62,000 nt of DNA. Source: Lingula anatina. Taxonomy: Eukaryota; Brachiopoda; Lingulata; Lingulida; Lingulidae. Both the position numbers and the translations under genes were made by a program. Shown piece after piece: positions 1 to 47,422 of the stretch (its first letter is position 1; each line of letters starts with the position of its first letter). The notes under the pieces were generated by a model. It was given only the letters and a program-made list of their open reading frames with translations, was not told the DNA's origin and made no database searches. The stretch covers positions 1 to 62,000 of the forward strand of contig NW_019773670.1 in NCBI RefSeq assembly GCF_001039355.2, in the 5' to 3' direction.

Positions 1-156
1 AACAATAAGCCGAGGATATCAGAAAACAAAAGCACCTCAAATTTTGTATTACCCTCTTTTTAATTTCTTCCAAACGCACACAGTGTGTGACATGTGCGTG
101 TGCATACATGCGTTGGTGTGTGCGTGCAATTGCGCCATGCTTATTTTCATTAACAG

Positions 157-8407
<8,251 letters not shown>

Positions 8408-9450
8408 AGAATTTCCGGAAATATTTTAATCTGAATCAGATTTTGATGAAGAAAAAGACTTCAGCGACAACACGTAAATGTCACTGAAGGATCCAAGATT
8501 TTGCTTAGAGGGTAGAAGAGGGTGGGGGTATACAAAGAAATGTTTTTTAACCTTGTTAAGCTAGGCAAATCAAATCGTTGTCGAGGATAATTTTACTGTA
8601 ATATTAAGTATTGCACAGGGATAAATTTGCTTGGTTTGACTAGTTTCGCTTATTGTACGACTCTTCTTATTAAGAAAAAGAGTGGAAGGGTGTACTTTTT
8701 AAAGCAATTAGGGGGTATGGTTCTTTGGATCCGTCATTGAATGTCGACCAGTGGATATTTTGGCACTTTATTCCAGATATGACACAGTGAATCTTGGTGC
8801 TATTTTCAGATTTACTTTATTCGTTAATTTACAGCCTCGTTGTGCTGATCATAACCACGACGGAAAAAATATCTAGCCTTCACTTATTTGGTATACGTCA
8901 TTTTAATCAGTTCTTTCTACATGTAACGCTAAAAATTCAATATCTCTGACAACGTAGTTGTTTATTAGGTACACAGGTATCTACATTTCAGAGGATAAGA
9001 GTGAGAGGTGCGTCTAAGAGCAAGCAGAATTCCACCGTCTCATATTGATCCTATAGAATAGATTTGGCGTAATTAAAGCACAGATTTCGGTTCACATGTG
9101 GCTGAGAAAATGAAGGTGCCAATTGAATTAACGTTTCACATACACGTTAAAGCTGTTTTTGTGGAGCCATATATAATCAACTTCAGCATTCATTTCTGAC
9201 AGGGATTTCTGAAAGCTATTTGTGTGAATAGGAAACGACTTAATTTAAACTTAATGTAATTACGAGCCTGTAGAACATTACATAATCGTGTATGTGTTTT
9301 TAACTGGATTTTGCGTGTGTAGTAACGATCTCTTTTTTTCTTGTCAAAGGTAATTTTTTACAGGGTAATTTCACCGACCGGTGTTTAAAGTTAGAGCAAT
9401 GGCTCTTCTCTTTTAAGTGTATAGTTTGTACAAGATGTATAAAATAGATG

Positions 9451-9456
9451 AATAAA
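9451..9456 (+). terminator. Possible polyadenylation signal of gene 1
   Basis: First AATAAA after the stop (about 1.04 kb), followed by a T/G-rich stretch. Weak evidence because the distance is long. Confidence 0.3.
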
Positions 9457-9582
9457 ATATTTCCGTTATAGTTGTATCGTTGAATGTGAGATCCGCAGTG
9501 CAAAGTGTCCCTGACCTATTAGCACAATGCGTCCATACCACGTGATGAGGCACCACGTGGCCCCATTCTAAAAGCCTCAGGG

Positions 9583-9811
9583 CTCATTTCCATTTCCATT
9601 AGTCTACCTAGGTCGATCTAACTCCGCTTAATGCAACCAGTTTAACGGATAAACACTCCTCCTCCTGGCGTAGTGCAGAAAAAAGTAAAGCGGGTAATGA
9701 TATGAGAACGTTGAAAACAAGAGGGGGCGTGTTAATCTGTACAGCTGATTGCATTCAGCGAGAGTTCCTTCGGAGTTGGATCGATCTGCGTAGTTTCAAT
9801 GGAAATGAACT
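9583..9811. repeat. Palindromic element in the gene 1-gene 2 spacer
   Basis: CTCATTTCCATTTCCATT near 9583 faces TTTCAATGGAAATGAAC near 9794. The inner blocks TCGATCTAACTCCG and CGGAGTTGGATCGA are also inverted. It looks like a decayed MITE, possibly related to family 2. Confidence 0.5.
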
Positions 9812-10226
9812 CTTATTGAGATAAAAAGGGAACTTTGTTTGCCCAAATTATACACTATGAAATATTTTAAATGTTACTGTTTCAATTTCTTTCGAAAAAA
9901 AAAACGCAAACCTATACGTTTATAAAATAACTTGTCAAATCACCCCATCTCTCAATTAAAAAAATGTAGCACTTCATCCACGTCAGAATTGCACATGGAT
10001 TTATAAATTCAGCATCAAAAAGTTCATGGAAATGTGAACGAATGAGATCTAGGTTCAGGGCTCTGTGGCTATATTCTATACCCTGGAAATGTATAAATTA
10101 GCACATGTACTTTCTTTTGGCTTATTCAATAGGGATCAAAAAGTGACAATGTGCGAAAAGCCTGCTTGATATTACTCATGAGGACTAGATGTAAACCACA
10201 TTTTCTTGCTTAGACTGTAAAGGACT

Positions 10227-10296
10227 GAATACGTGCGTGATGAATACGTGCATGAATACGTGCGTGATGAATACGTGCATGAATACGTGCGTGATG
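10227..10296 (+). repeat. 27-bp minisatellite, 2.6 copies
   Basis: Unit GAATACGTGCGTGAT plus GAATACGTGCAT, itself an internal duplication, repeated exactly. Located in the gene 1-gene 2 spacer. Confidence 0.85.
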
Positions 10297-12552
10297 TCAT
10301 CAGAAGATATTTCAAAATTGCCGTAAAAAGCTCATCCGTGCGAGGGCATGAGAGTCACTGAATTTCCTATCGAGTACTGTGTCAATCTTTAGTGTCCCTC
10401 TTCGTTTTATTGTGCCACGAAAAAGAAGGAATATATCACTTGTTTTTGCTACGGAGCTTCAAGCAATCAATAGTGCAATAGTAATTCCTTCACCCCATCG
10501 CTATTCTTTGTAATTTAATTTGTAATTGTATTTAAATGAGTTATCAGCGTAAATTGATCGATCAGTAGGCAGTTACCGGGCTATAATGAAGCAGACGCAT
10601 CTGCACATCCACTTTGGCCCCGGGTGGGTCACTCAAGGCTTTGGCCAAGTTACTATCGACCTTCCTAATTAAACATTGACTTCAGGAGAGGAAAGTGCTC
10701 TTTATTTACGAGAAATTGTCTCAGCTAAGTGATGACAGATGTGCCTCAAATGTCATATCTTCTTACCCATGTATCCTTTTCTTCTGGTATCCTGTTAACT
10801 AATTACTAACTCGACAGTGATTTAATAGATCGCATACATTTATGACCTCAGTTGGAAGGAAGCAAACGCAAAATAAATCTGCAATTCAGTTATTGCGGTA
10901 TAACTTATAACAGCCAGTTAATCATTCTGTAAATTGCATTTTGTGTAATCAAGGTGAAATAAAATTCTACCTTCAATGAGTGTGAATGTTTGAACTGATG
11001 CATCGGCAGAGATACAGCAAGAAAAACATTATTTCTAACGCTTAATTAAGGACCTTTCTTATATAAGAATAACACACTAGTACTCGCAAAGAAGAAATAT
11101 TGTGCACATTTAAACATTTATAGAATATTTAATTAAGATGATATGGACGTGGTTTCTTCTAGAGTCTGCGTTAGATAATACATATGTATTAAAATAAACA
11201 GTTAAATACTTTCCTTTATAAATGCGACTTGATAAAGCCTTGTTGGTTTTCTCGAGTCTACCAATACTAATACATAGCCCTGTGGATTGTTGCAGCGAGT
11301 GCCACCCCGCGCCGATTGATTTTAGTCAGCAAGCCGGAGTAATAATGAAAGCAGCCAGTCCCAAGAGAAGCAATGATGCCCGCGTCTTTCACTCTTCATC
11401 GGTGATTGGATTAAGACGACAAAATTTAGCTGGATATTCCCTACGCACTATTAATGCTGCCGCTGCGCCCTGTTGTATATGTGCTGGGCCACCGAATTGA
11501 ATATCTATAAAAAGCGACGGGACATGCAGGTTCCAAAAGCCATTAAAAGCTGACAGATCGGTGAAACGGATAATGCGATTTGCACGGTATGGCGCATTTG
11601 TAGTCTGGAGACTCTTGCCAAAACTAAATATTCTGCAAAATGGCTGCATAATCGAATAACAATGGAGAGTCCTATAGACAAATGGTTTGGGAATAATGCT
11701 TTTCAGTTTTGGTGTGTCATCGGAGAAGTATTGCCATTTGAAGAATAAATGGTTATCTCTTATTTCATTGTCGCTTTTTCACTCTCTCTGATAGCGCTCT
11801 CGTTTCTTTAAGTTTATTTTAATCCGAATAGGCACCAAGCATTTTTAACTTCTGGTGAAATATAAGCACAGAGGATATCAAAGTCCATTCATGAACTCAG
11901 CGAGAAAAAGACAGAAGTGTACAGGAAAAGCCTTTTTTGTATGAAGAAATCGAAGATTAATAAAACTACTCGAGTTAAAAGGTGAATCCAAATAGCTAAG
12001 CTCGATCATGAAGTTTTCGTCATAATCGATTTTTCTCAGCTTTGGGGCATCAAAACTCCCAACTAGAGGTGATAGCCAGTCTTGTAATCTCTCTGAGTGT
12101 ATCTTTCCGACTAGTGTTTGATTTGTTCGTGCAAAGTCTCTATCAACCACTGTATAACCAACAACAGCGACGGTAACGATGTTTCTAGCGTCCGACCAGG
12201 TCGTGCATGCAGAGTTTGGGGACGTTGAGACTTAAAGGTAATGGGCTGTTAATTGCCGAGAGCCTTAACAGTTGTTCTAAGAATGCGCGCGCATCCGCCT
12301 TGAGCTCTTAAGACGTAAGAATGCACCGTAGAACTAATTTTGGTGAGAGAAATATACGAGTTGTCAAAGGAGAATCTGGAAACCAAGAAGAAGCTCCCAG
12401 CATTTTTCTTTTCTTCGTTTCATTAACCATGAAACACGTGGAATGAGAAGGAATAAGGGCAATTCAAATTAAGCTAAATGCGCTTATGGACTAAAGGGAC
12501 ATTTATCAACCCTTCCACCGGCACTGCAAGGTAACAGTGAAATCAAAGGAAA

Positions 12553-24960
<12,408 letters not shown>

Positions 24961-27900
24961 AACAAAAATTGCCGAAGTCCGTTGAAGGGGACGTTTAATG
25001 TAACTCCTCTCTTCAGTTCAATTACGCCATTTCAATGCGGTTCTTATACTTACAGAGGATGAATTGAATATGTTTGGGTACATTTTTATTTGGGGTATTT
25101 TTCACGTATAGAGAAAACGTTTAAGCATATTAACCCATTGAACGTTTATATTAAGACATATTAGGACACTGACCGACATTTAGTTGGCTAAATTTGGACA
25201 GGGTTTGATTTAGTTTGAGCAGCAATTCCATCAATATCGAGGATCATAGGACACGTCCTCGGGTGAGATTAAGACGTTTTTATCGTAGAATTTCGCACTT
25301 TCAGCATTTCATGTTTTTCACATAATATAATGTATACACACACACATGTAGATGTACAGTATAAATAAAGTGTGTGTATTCTGTATATATCACGGCAAAG
25401 GAAATAACATTGATCACGTGATTAAGAGCTGACGGGCCCATTTTATATTACTATCGTTTTTGAAAACCCGTAAGCCAAGAAAAATGTGAATTCAAAAGAC
25501 GACGCTGTCAATACAAGAACACATTGGGCAGTCCATTCACAATACCTGATACAAGAAGGTTTTCGTCTTTCTAAGCAAGAGTATATGGGAAGTATTTCAT
25601 ATTTGAGAGAGAAATAATAGAATGTTCGATCCCCCTAAAGCCCTCTTTTAACCTACCCTTAAGAATATGTGAAGAAGAATGGAATCTATAAACAAATAAG
25701 ACGTCTTTCTCAAGATTCAAACAGTTGCTGTCAAAGAACAAAGAACCCCCTGAGCAGATAATGGTCTGCTGAGGTCACTTTGTAGATAAATTGTTTTGCT
25801 TATGTTTTGAAATTCTGAGGCGCCGTGAAGTCTTAGTAGCTTTCCCTGTGTCAGAATGTGTCAGCAGATTTCGGTGTCTTCTTGAAGCAGGAAGGAAATT
25901 GAACACAATAAAACATTTATGGTTTTTGAGGTTACAATTACCTCCAAAGGAATATAAGAAGGCAAAGGGTGGCATATTTGTCACCATGAGTTCTAGAGAA
26001 TAGATGATGACTCACGTAGGCCCTAAGCATACTCTCCCTGCTTGTTCATTTGGAAATTGCAAGATGAAAATAGGCCTGTGCTCCCAATAGCCTCTGAAAC
26101 TCCGGGTGTGGGAAACGTGCTTAGTACTGTGATTAGTTGAAAGCCTTTTGTTGTTAATTTTTTCGCTCAGATACCATCAACATGTTGCTATTTCTCCCAA
26201 AGTATAATGGATTTTCGAAGTAAAAGTCTCAAATATAGAACACATTCACCTTGAAGTGCTCACTACATGTATATATCCATAAACTTCATATCGCAATTAG
26301 GTTGTGATAGCGATTTCTTTTCATGACGAGTACAAAATTATATTGTGTTTTAGACCATGATCGTATACTTTAGCACTGGACCCGTATCCCAAAAAAGACT
26401 AAATATAATTACCAATGTTTTAGTCTGTAAACTCATTATTACTATTAATATAATAAACAAGATATAATAAAATAAACATGATTATGAACAGCATTTTCTT
26501 GTGCTTTGTAAAATGAATTCTCATTTAATTTTGCTTCAGAAAAGACAGATATTTGACAGAGATTTCACTTAGAAACGAATGCCCCGCAATAGGCAACTGT
26601 ATTGAGACATGTGAACACCATGCTTGCGACATTTTACAAAAGTCCTGGTTTTTCAATAGTCCGTTGTCTTCATTGCGGTAAATTGAGCCTCACAACTTAT
26701 CTTTAATTACTTTTGTACACCACATGCAATGTGTTCTATTGCATACTCTGGTTCTTTACATCTTTATATTCTGTTTCCTGCCAGCCAAGGACAAAGTCGG
26801 AGTACATTTGGAATTTGACACATACTAAATGAACACAGGTTCTGAGACGGTAAATCTTGGTGGCTAGTACTCCACCGTACTAATAGCAAAGGAATGACGT
26901 CTGTGGAAATCTTCATCTCCGGCTCCAGTGATTGTAATGTAACTTAGAAGCAGCAGGATTATTCACAGGTCATAACTCCTCGCATTCTTTCCCACAGTGA
27001 TACAGAGCGCAAATCGGACTGTGATTACGTGTCAATCTGCAAGAAAACGAGATTTTTTCCAATTTACATAGAAATAGCGATGTACTGAATGTAACGAGGT
27101 AATCGACTTTAGGATTCCTTCGCATTCCTCAATCAATCTTATTCCCAAAAGACTGCCCAATAATATATTTTTCGATGAAGCACATAGTTTTTCTAAAAAA
27201 TAAAACAATGATAAAGAACATTACAGTTAATTGATGAATAGATATCGGATATAGATATCACGCGAATAAAAACATAACAATAATCTACACAATTCATACT
27301 GAATTGATAAGTTGGATAGTCATTCACTTAGATATTATTTTGAAGAGTGTTGAGAGGTCTAAGACAGTGTGCTATGAAGTAAGTTCCCTTCTGTAACAAA
27401 AAATGAGCTGAGGTCAGATCCGTTAGTGTCGTTTGATTAATCCCCATTTAAAGAATAAATGGAGTGTAGCTTTTGCCAGAAATGGACGCAGTTGTCCTTG
27501 ATAAATTGTGTCAATCAGCCAGTAAGTATTTAACCCGAGATCTAAAAACCTGTTTAGCACTACCCATATCCCAAAAGTAGACCTACTTATAATACGATGT
27601 AATTCGGACATTTTACGCTAAGCCAAGGCAGCAAGCATTTATAATTTCGCAATCAGTTAGATAAAACTATTCTAAGTTACTCTTAAAACGCTGGAGGCTT
27701 TACTTGTATATGTGTATTCATTAGCTGTTTCACCAACAAGGTATTCTCGCAGGGTTTTAATGTTCTTGATACTTAAGAGTGTCTTTAACTCTTCATCACA
27801 ATCTTAGTGAAAAAAGGTTATGAAAAAAAACACAAAATATAAAGTGAAATCGAATGATAGGGATTGAAAATAGGCATGCCGTTTCGTACGTTCATACATT

Positions 27901-30848
27901 ACATACATGCAGTTTTGTGGTATGTAAATACCCTAAAAACAAATGTTGGATATAAATTGTAATCTGAAAAATTATTATTGCAATTCTACATTATTCACGC
28001 AGCATATATGAGTAAAAATGCCAGTGAGTGTTATGATATATGTATCGTCCATATTTGGTTTTTAAAGCATTACCAGGACACCCCGAACCTGTGTAGCTCT
28101 TGCAGTCTGGCGTTTTGTGGAACGTCTGAAAACGAGCTAATGGATCCGCGGTTGCTTTAAATTATACATAAAGATAATGCATTTAGCAACTTGTCCCTTG
28201 GTAATGCTACATTAAAGGTCTTGCAAAACGTTCACAAAGACAGTAAACAATGATCAAAAGGACGCAGTGTAGCCTTTACCATGTGTCATGAAAAGATACT
28301 GTTTTGGAAATCGCGTCTTTTCATCTTCTCGTGTTGAATAAAAGACTGAGATAAGGACACGAAATTGCGCCCCAGTATCTCAACACATGTCAAAAACGGT
28401 TTCCGACCAGTTAATAAGGACCGCTGAATCTAACTGATAATGCAAGTTATTGTATTTCGGCAACAGACATTTGCTTGTAATATTGAAAATCGTTTGTGCT
28501 CAAATTCTCAAATTCTCGGACAAGTGTAGGTCTATGTAATAAGCCTTTTGTCTGGTTTCCAGCTTATTCCCCGTTGTTCTTGTCATTAGCTTGTGATTTG
28601 CAAAATATGGGGACCATTAGTCGAACAGTCATGTTCAATCCATAACCGGTAATAAGATTTTCAATTATGGACCCGGTTTATCGATGTGAGGCAGTTGGTG
28701 TCAGGAGCAGAAACATTGATATAGTTATGTTCAGTTGACATCAATACCACGGTGCAGAATGACGGAGTGGCTTTATTTCCCAAGCTTCTGGGTACATTAC
28801 TTGTTATCGTTAAGATGCTGGAAAAACGTTACATTACCAGTGTTGTTCTTTCATCAGACATCTCTTAATATAAAGCGACTTCTTTCAAAATTATGTCCTG
28901 TATATTCAGCAATGAAAGCAAAAGAGTGTTTTCATTATTAGTTATTTTTGATTGGGTTTCTAAGCTTCATTAAAACTATCTAAATGAATGGCTTTCTGAT
29001 CGTCTTCGTTACCGGTTAACGCATGGTGTGATGGCGCATGGGGCGAGGTGGGGTTTTGGACAGTCAAAAAAAAATACCCTATTGAATACCCTAACGTTTT
29101 ATTGTGATTATTTGATACGTCAATAAATTGTGTTTTTTCGTCCATGGAGACCTATATGGACGAAAGGAATTTTGATTACATTGTCATATATAATATACAG
29201 CGACAACTCCACTCTTCTAGTCCCGATCTTACTTGACCATAAGAGCGGAACCTGTCGAGATCTCAATCCTTTAGAATCACAAGTGAACAAAATATACTGC
29301 TATATGAACATATAAGCATATATCGACAACAGGTTGTTGTACATATAGCTGTGCAAACATGGCCGTACTCGTGTTGTCAAATCGACTGAAGAATATATTT
29401 CGCTTGTCCAACGGATGCTTATTATTTAGACTAAAGAACACACCAAGAGATCAAACCTTCGCCATGTGATTTATAAAATAAGATCGAAATTTAATTATTT
29501 TAAAAAAATATTAGGAGATCCGGGTTCAGTTAAATATTACCCTCCTGTCTTTCCTGAATATTGGACCAAAAATTGTGAAGAACTTTTTAAGATATTAGGT
29601 CTACATACAAACCAACGCCTATCGTTCATGGATATAATAATAAGCCATATAATGTCACTTTTTCCTACTATACCGCTTTCCATTTACACTTAAAATAAAG
29701 CATGTAAAGAGATTTTAGCATCTAAATTATTAAATGTGCATCATATGCTATTACCGCAAAAGTAAAGTACGCCATAAGTCATGTTCTTGGAATTGCGTAT
29801 CTAACCGTTACACTGGAAAATAGCAAATAAACAAATGCTCTAGACAACATTAATACACTTAACGCTTTATGAATAGCTCTGCCATTATGCAATTGATTGA
29901 GAAGACTAAAAGGCCGGTATAAGAATTAATGAACCATTAAATGAGATTTTTTCAACATGAAGTGCTTACATTTAAGAGAAATACGATTTGCACACGTTCC
30001 CGATAAAAGCTTAAGATTACTTAACATATATGAACCTTCTCGATGCATGCAGTTTTAATTGCTTTGTTTTCTCTATTCCATTAACAAATTCCTAAAAACT
30101 TTGTGAAAATTTGATAATTGAACAAAGCAACAAAAGCCATTTTTTTTTATTAAAATGTGATTATGCCATGTTTTCTGTTACTACTCATAAAACTCTGACA
30201 GTGCTGGTATAAACTTCTGCGGTTGTTACATTTGTAGTCGATCCAGCTGTAAAACCACTATGGTCAGTAATTACATTAATAACCAATACTCAGGCCTTGT
30301 TCACTATAAACATCGGGCTTATTAGCTTTCATCAACATCAATTTACCGAATCGGTCGTGTATATCTATTTCTCACCATTCTGACTCAATTGATGTAGCAA
30401 ATGATACGCATATATTTCATCAACTCGCTTATTGAATATGTATTAGTTTGGTAAAAAAAATAACAGTGTCAAAAAACCCTGAAAGCTTTTTGGTCTTGTC
30501 ATTAAGGAACAGTGATATGCCTCGCGGAGTGACAGCAAGCGACCCATTAAGGCAATCTCTGGAGTCGAGAATCCATCCGATTAATCATTTTAACACAAAA
30601 GCCCTATAATAAAGTCTTAGGACTAACGCATTCCACGCCATTTGGGTATACGGATTCTAAATCCGCCACGCATTACAGAGGAATTACGACTTAAAAGCCT
30701 AGCAGAAGTGGCAGTCAGAAATGGAACTCGTCGGTGGATATTGGGGGCGATCTGATGCAGAATAGTGGGAAACCTAAGCGAAGACAAATTTAAGCTTAAG
30801 GGTGGAATATTTGTTTCCGTGAAACAAAAATATTTCAGAGACTGGAAA
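24961..30848. other. Spacer between genes 2 and 3
   Basis: 5.9 kb of AT-rich DNA. It begins with the gene 2 3' UTR and must contain the gene 3 promoter. Only short, uncoordinated ORFs are present; I see no RNA gene or full mobile element. Confidence 0.6.
25364..25369 (+). terminator. Probable polyadenylation signal of gene 2
   Basis: AATAAA followed at once by GTGTGTGTATTCTGT, a GU-rich downstream element, about 400 nt after the stop. Confidence 0.55.
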
Positions 30849-43434
<12,586 letters not shown>

Positions 43435-43851
43435 GCAAGAAGATACTAGGACGGAGAGAGAGCTACTGATTGATATTGCCATCTAAGAGGAGGGAAGGGG
43501 AGGGGGGGCTTTAAAATTCCCATTAACTTTGTACAAACCTAAATGAATGCCACCCGGTGCATAGAGGAGGGTAAAAATCGCCTGTACGCATAACCCACGC
43601 ACCGGGTGGAGCCTCAGACGGAACATATTAACAATAGGGGTATACACAAGGTTCTTATGGGCATAATAGCATCACCAGCAGGGTGATTGCCGAGTGTTTG
43701 TTTAGATTTATCGGAATTCAATTGAAAATAGTGACAGACTTGTTCAATATTTGTCAAATTTTATTTTATTTAATAGTGTCTTAGGGTGATGACGTGTGTA
43801 CCCCATTGACAAAAGTTGAGAGAAAAATGATTGAAGGCAAATGTTTAAGGG

Positions 43852-44071
43852 TGCATTCCCAGAGATTTAGATCGATCCAGAGATTAAAATTTAGATCTAC
43901 CTAACTCCCTGGGGGTTCACGCTAAATTGCCGTCAGCCGAGCGTGCACCATAGTTAATAACCCCCTTACAGCTTTAAGTAGGCGTGACAGACGCTTAAGC
44001 CGGATAAGCTGACAGTAATCTAGTGAGACTCCCCACAGGGATAGATCGATCTAAAATCTATGGGAATGGGG
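43852..44071. mobile_element. MITE family 2, long copy, downstream of gene 3
   Basis: Left end TGCATTCCCAGAGATTTAGA; right end GATCGATCTAAAATCTATGG, then GAATG. The right half is the reverse complement of the element in gene 1 intron 10. It lies between the gene 3 stop and the candidate alternative last exon, so it may sit in the 3' UTR or an intron. Confidence 0.65.
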
Positions 44072-44674
44072 TCTAATTTTGACGTTATATTCCCATTTAA
44101 GCAAATGCTACGTCGAAGTTAATTAAAACAGCATGGACCTTAAACGTGCTTGACTTGCTATTAACATTTCTAGGTTAACATTCAATAATGCATGATTTTT
44201 TTACGTTACATACAATTGAATAATAAATACTCTGGGAAGCGATAGTTCGAATAATTTGAAGAGTGCAAAAATATGTAAAGATTGTCAGTTTAATTTGATA
44301 ACCTACTGTCAGCCTACTGTGTAGTCATTATTTTATTGTTCTGCAGTAGCATTCACGTGTTTCTCAACTATCGCAATCCATAATTCTATGCTACTGTACT
44401 CCTGATGCCCAGTTATTTTCATACCTAGACGTAAAAAATTAATATTTCGTATTTTTGACTTTCTTTATAAAAGCTACAGCGCTCTCATTTATGTTTTTAA
44501 GTCAAGTCACAATTTTGATGTAGAATATTATTTACAAAAAAAAGTTAAATAGGACGACATACTGAATTTTATTTTAGCTCTAGAAGGAAGATGCGGACAT
44601 TGTTATTCTTTGCAGCTTTGGTAACAGAAAAGCCGTATCAGGTTCAGTTAATATAATGGACTCGAATCTTTAGT

Positions 44675-44736
44675 ATTCCAACACAAATTACCTGACTAAT
44701 CAGAATTCCAGCACAAATTTCCTGACTAATCAGAAT
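44675..44736 (+). repeat. 30-bp tandem duplication
   Basis: Two imperfect copies of ATTCCAACACAAAT plus TACCTGACTAATCAG, just upstream of the candidate alternative exon of gene 3. Confidence 0.75.
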
Positions 44737-44864
44737 GTAAGAACATGGAATGAGTGCTCTGTTCAATAAACAAGTTATCCACCAATGTGTTACGTCTAGT
44801 GCCCTACAATCACTACAGGTGAAAAGTTACACAACTTACATGTTATATTAGTTAATTTTTCCAG

Positions 44865-44927
44865 CTGACATTTCAAGAGTTGAGTAAGAACCTCCAGTTT
44901 AGGGAAGAAGCAGAAGACGGTGGCTGA
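44865..44927 (+). CDS. Candidate alternative last exon of gene 3
   Basis: A TTTTTCCAG acceptor is followed by 63 nt reading LTFQELSKNLQFREEAEDGG and a TGA. The start resembles gene 3 exon 16 (ITFSEEFQSNAQLL) and gene 2 exon 16 (ITFSDEMKTKAQLL). The phase is 0, so it can join exon 15 (end 42262) or exon 16 (end 42851). AATAAA lies at 45140-45145, about 210 nt past the stop. Joined to exon 15, it would give a short tail without the -TEV PDZ ligand. It could instead be the remnant of a lost fourth paralog. Confidence 0.5.
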   Translation: MTFQELSKNLQFREEAEDGG

Positions 44928-45139
44928 AGAATCGCAATATATATATAAATATGACGTTCAAACAGGGCGGATTTCAAATCCGTTCCTGAAGAAGAGTTTG
45001 TACCGATCTGTATTCTTCATTTTATTCAGTATCAACCTGCTTGCTCCTGCTTCCAAGGTCATTTCTTCAGTACATTTTACCATATTAATGATGAAAAATC
45101 TTGCTTAAAGAATATAAAGGTCAATATATATTTGAGTTT

Positions 45140-45145
45140 AATAAA
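45140..45145 (+). terminator. Possible polyadenylation signal for the alternative gene 3 end
   Basis: AATAAA about 210 nt after the stop of the candidate alternative last exon. A separate AATAAA at 44222-44227 could serve the main gene 3 end at 43434. Confidence 0.35.
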
Positions 45146-47422
45146 ACTAGAGATAACAAAGCCAATATTGTTATATATATTCGGTGCATCAGACCAAAAA
45201 CTTGACACGTTAACCAAAATCGAATTTGGGCTAAATCTGTGATAGGTTGAAGTGACTCACTGGATTATAGTCAAGGGTTATTTGGTCTCGGAAATTAACG
45301 ATCAAAGAGACATCGCTGTGCACGATTAAAGTAATTATTTTTCATCCATGTGAACAGACTGTTGCCGATGCTGCAATGTCAAACACTGGACACAGATTCA
45401 TGATGCAGTTGCCTCACTTTGAACCGTTATAACTCCGTAATATTTAAACGTGAACTACTGAAACCCAGCTCCACTGGTTAATTTGACTATTCGTCACTGA
45501 CTGAATACAAGTATTTTTTTCTTGATTTCAGTGAAGTGGAAAATCTATTCTGAAAATCACATTATAACGGATAGGGCTGCGTGACTCTAAACTTATATTT
45601 TCAACAAGCGTGTGTGCGATTGTTAGTGGTATCACAGTTTTGTTTAAATATACATATAAACTATGATTATTGATATTTAGATATCGCTGTCAACTGACAT
45701 GTTACAATAACGTGATCATTCCAAAAGACCCTTTGTCCTCCCAATCCACGCTATTATTTTCATGCACGGTCTTAAGTTTTAAAATCACAGTGTTATGCAA
45801 AAACATCCTACTTATAGTCTTGGATTTGTATTACTACCTTCTCTGAAAGCTGTTGAAACAGAACTCAAACAAAATACAAAAGCAGACCTGTTTCCTATGA
45901 ACGGCGTCTTCAAAAACAAATTTAACGGCAGATTAGTTTGTGGCTGTTTGTGACCATTTTGAATATTTCTCTTTTTTCATGTCAGTATTTTTCTTCTAAA
46001 GAGAAAACCTATGTAGAGACAGGAGCCTGGGCTTGTAGCAATTTGAGCATCCTTAGGGTTTAAAATATCAAAAGTACGTATGAAAATTTCTCAAAATAAA
46101 GGATGAATAATGGATGAAAAATCTACGTTGGCCTAATCCAACAATCTACTTTACAGCACAAACGTACTTAAAAAGTGCGTATTTGCACGTCATGCAGGTT
46201 GAATATTTTTTTCTATTTTAAGTTCCTTAGCTCTTCTCAATGTTTTACTTGATACATATGCAATAAACCAGATGGCCAATGCGTCGTATCATAGAGTTAA
46301 ATAAACCCCAACAGGTGAAAGGCTAAATTGAATCTTCTTTCATGTAATTTCACGCGCGTGTCGTATAAATTTTCGGTCAAGCCTTGGGTCATTTTGAACC
46401 CCGTGCCGGCCGGCAAGCCCCCGGCAATGAGCAGACGACCATTACACACAGCTAACGAAATTTGCAACGAACTGGACACACACCAGGTGTAGCCATGTTT
46501 GTATTGACAACAAAACGGCGCCAAAGTACATACTCTTTAACCCACGAGGTGTCGCTGTGTTATGTTCTTGCAGCAAACGTCATATGTATCTAATCGATCT
46601 TACGGTTCAGCTGCACCCTGCGGCTATTCCCCCGCAAAACCCAGGCCGTATACAATGAGATAGCCACTTGTACTATTACATTGCTAATCTTCTGTAAATC
46701 GTCTGCCGGGGTCAAGAGATAAATCTCTGGACACAGGTACAGCTATATCACTTGAAAGATGGCTGCGCCCAGAAAATAAAATTGCAGTGCCACTTTTCTT
46801 TTTTGAAATATGACTATCCAAAACACCCATCTTAAATTTCATTATGATTTCTTAATGAAAAATTGTACTTTCTTTAAGGATCAAAAAAGAAAACACAATG
46901 GTGTCAGTCGATGCACCGCGCCTAAGCAAAGAATTTGCACACGTTTATTTTAGTATATTGAGGATCTCAACGGCAGTCAATAGAAACGGACTGAAAATTA
47001 AATTCATGGCAAGGATTCCACCTAATCGAAAGATCTAGGAAGGAGTTTACTATCCTTAGCTCGTGTCAAGGGTAATGAAATGGAAAGGATTTCAACATTA
47101 ACACATTAAACGGCAGATCCACTCATGTGGCGAGAACACTATTCTTGGGTTCGGAATGAGCGGCTTGGTGCTTTTAGGAGTTGAACTCTCAATATTTACA
47201 TTACCAAGGGAGAAGTGCTTAACATTTTTTTCTTTCTATATCTTCTTTTTTCAACTTAGTATTGGTATATACAGTAACAGTGGAAATGCACTATCTGTAA
47301 GTGTGTTTACTTCCGAGTTCCAACCCGAGTTTGTGTGCGTGTGTTAATTTTATTTCCATTTGTCATATAAACGTGAACGATAATAACGGCATTTCATATG
47401 ACAGCCCAAATAATAAAACAAG

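Larger units (their letters stand above)
8408..12552. other. Spacer between genes 1 and 2
   Basis: Holds the presumed 3' UTR of gene 1, a palindromic element (9583-9811), a minisatellite (10227-10296) and the promoter and 5' UTR of gene 2. Open frames around 11222-11649 and 11878-12150 (minus) have no recognisable domain or splice context. No other gene is seen. Confidence 0.6.

Noticed and set aside
10227-10296. Repeat considered as a CRISPR-like array
   Set aside because: Contiguous 27-bp tandem units without spacers, in eukaryotic DNA; it is a minisatellite.
11878-12150. Minus-strand ORF of 90 codons just upstream of gene 2
   Set aside because: Protein-like composition but no family, no splice context and no second copy to test conservation. 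Not enough to call a gene.
46297-46524. GC-rich island with a minus-strand ORF and a short + strand frame (MSRRPLHTANEICNEL)
   Set aside because: Neither frame has a convincing start, splice border or family match.
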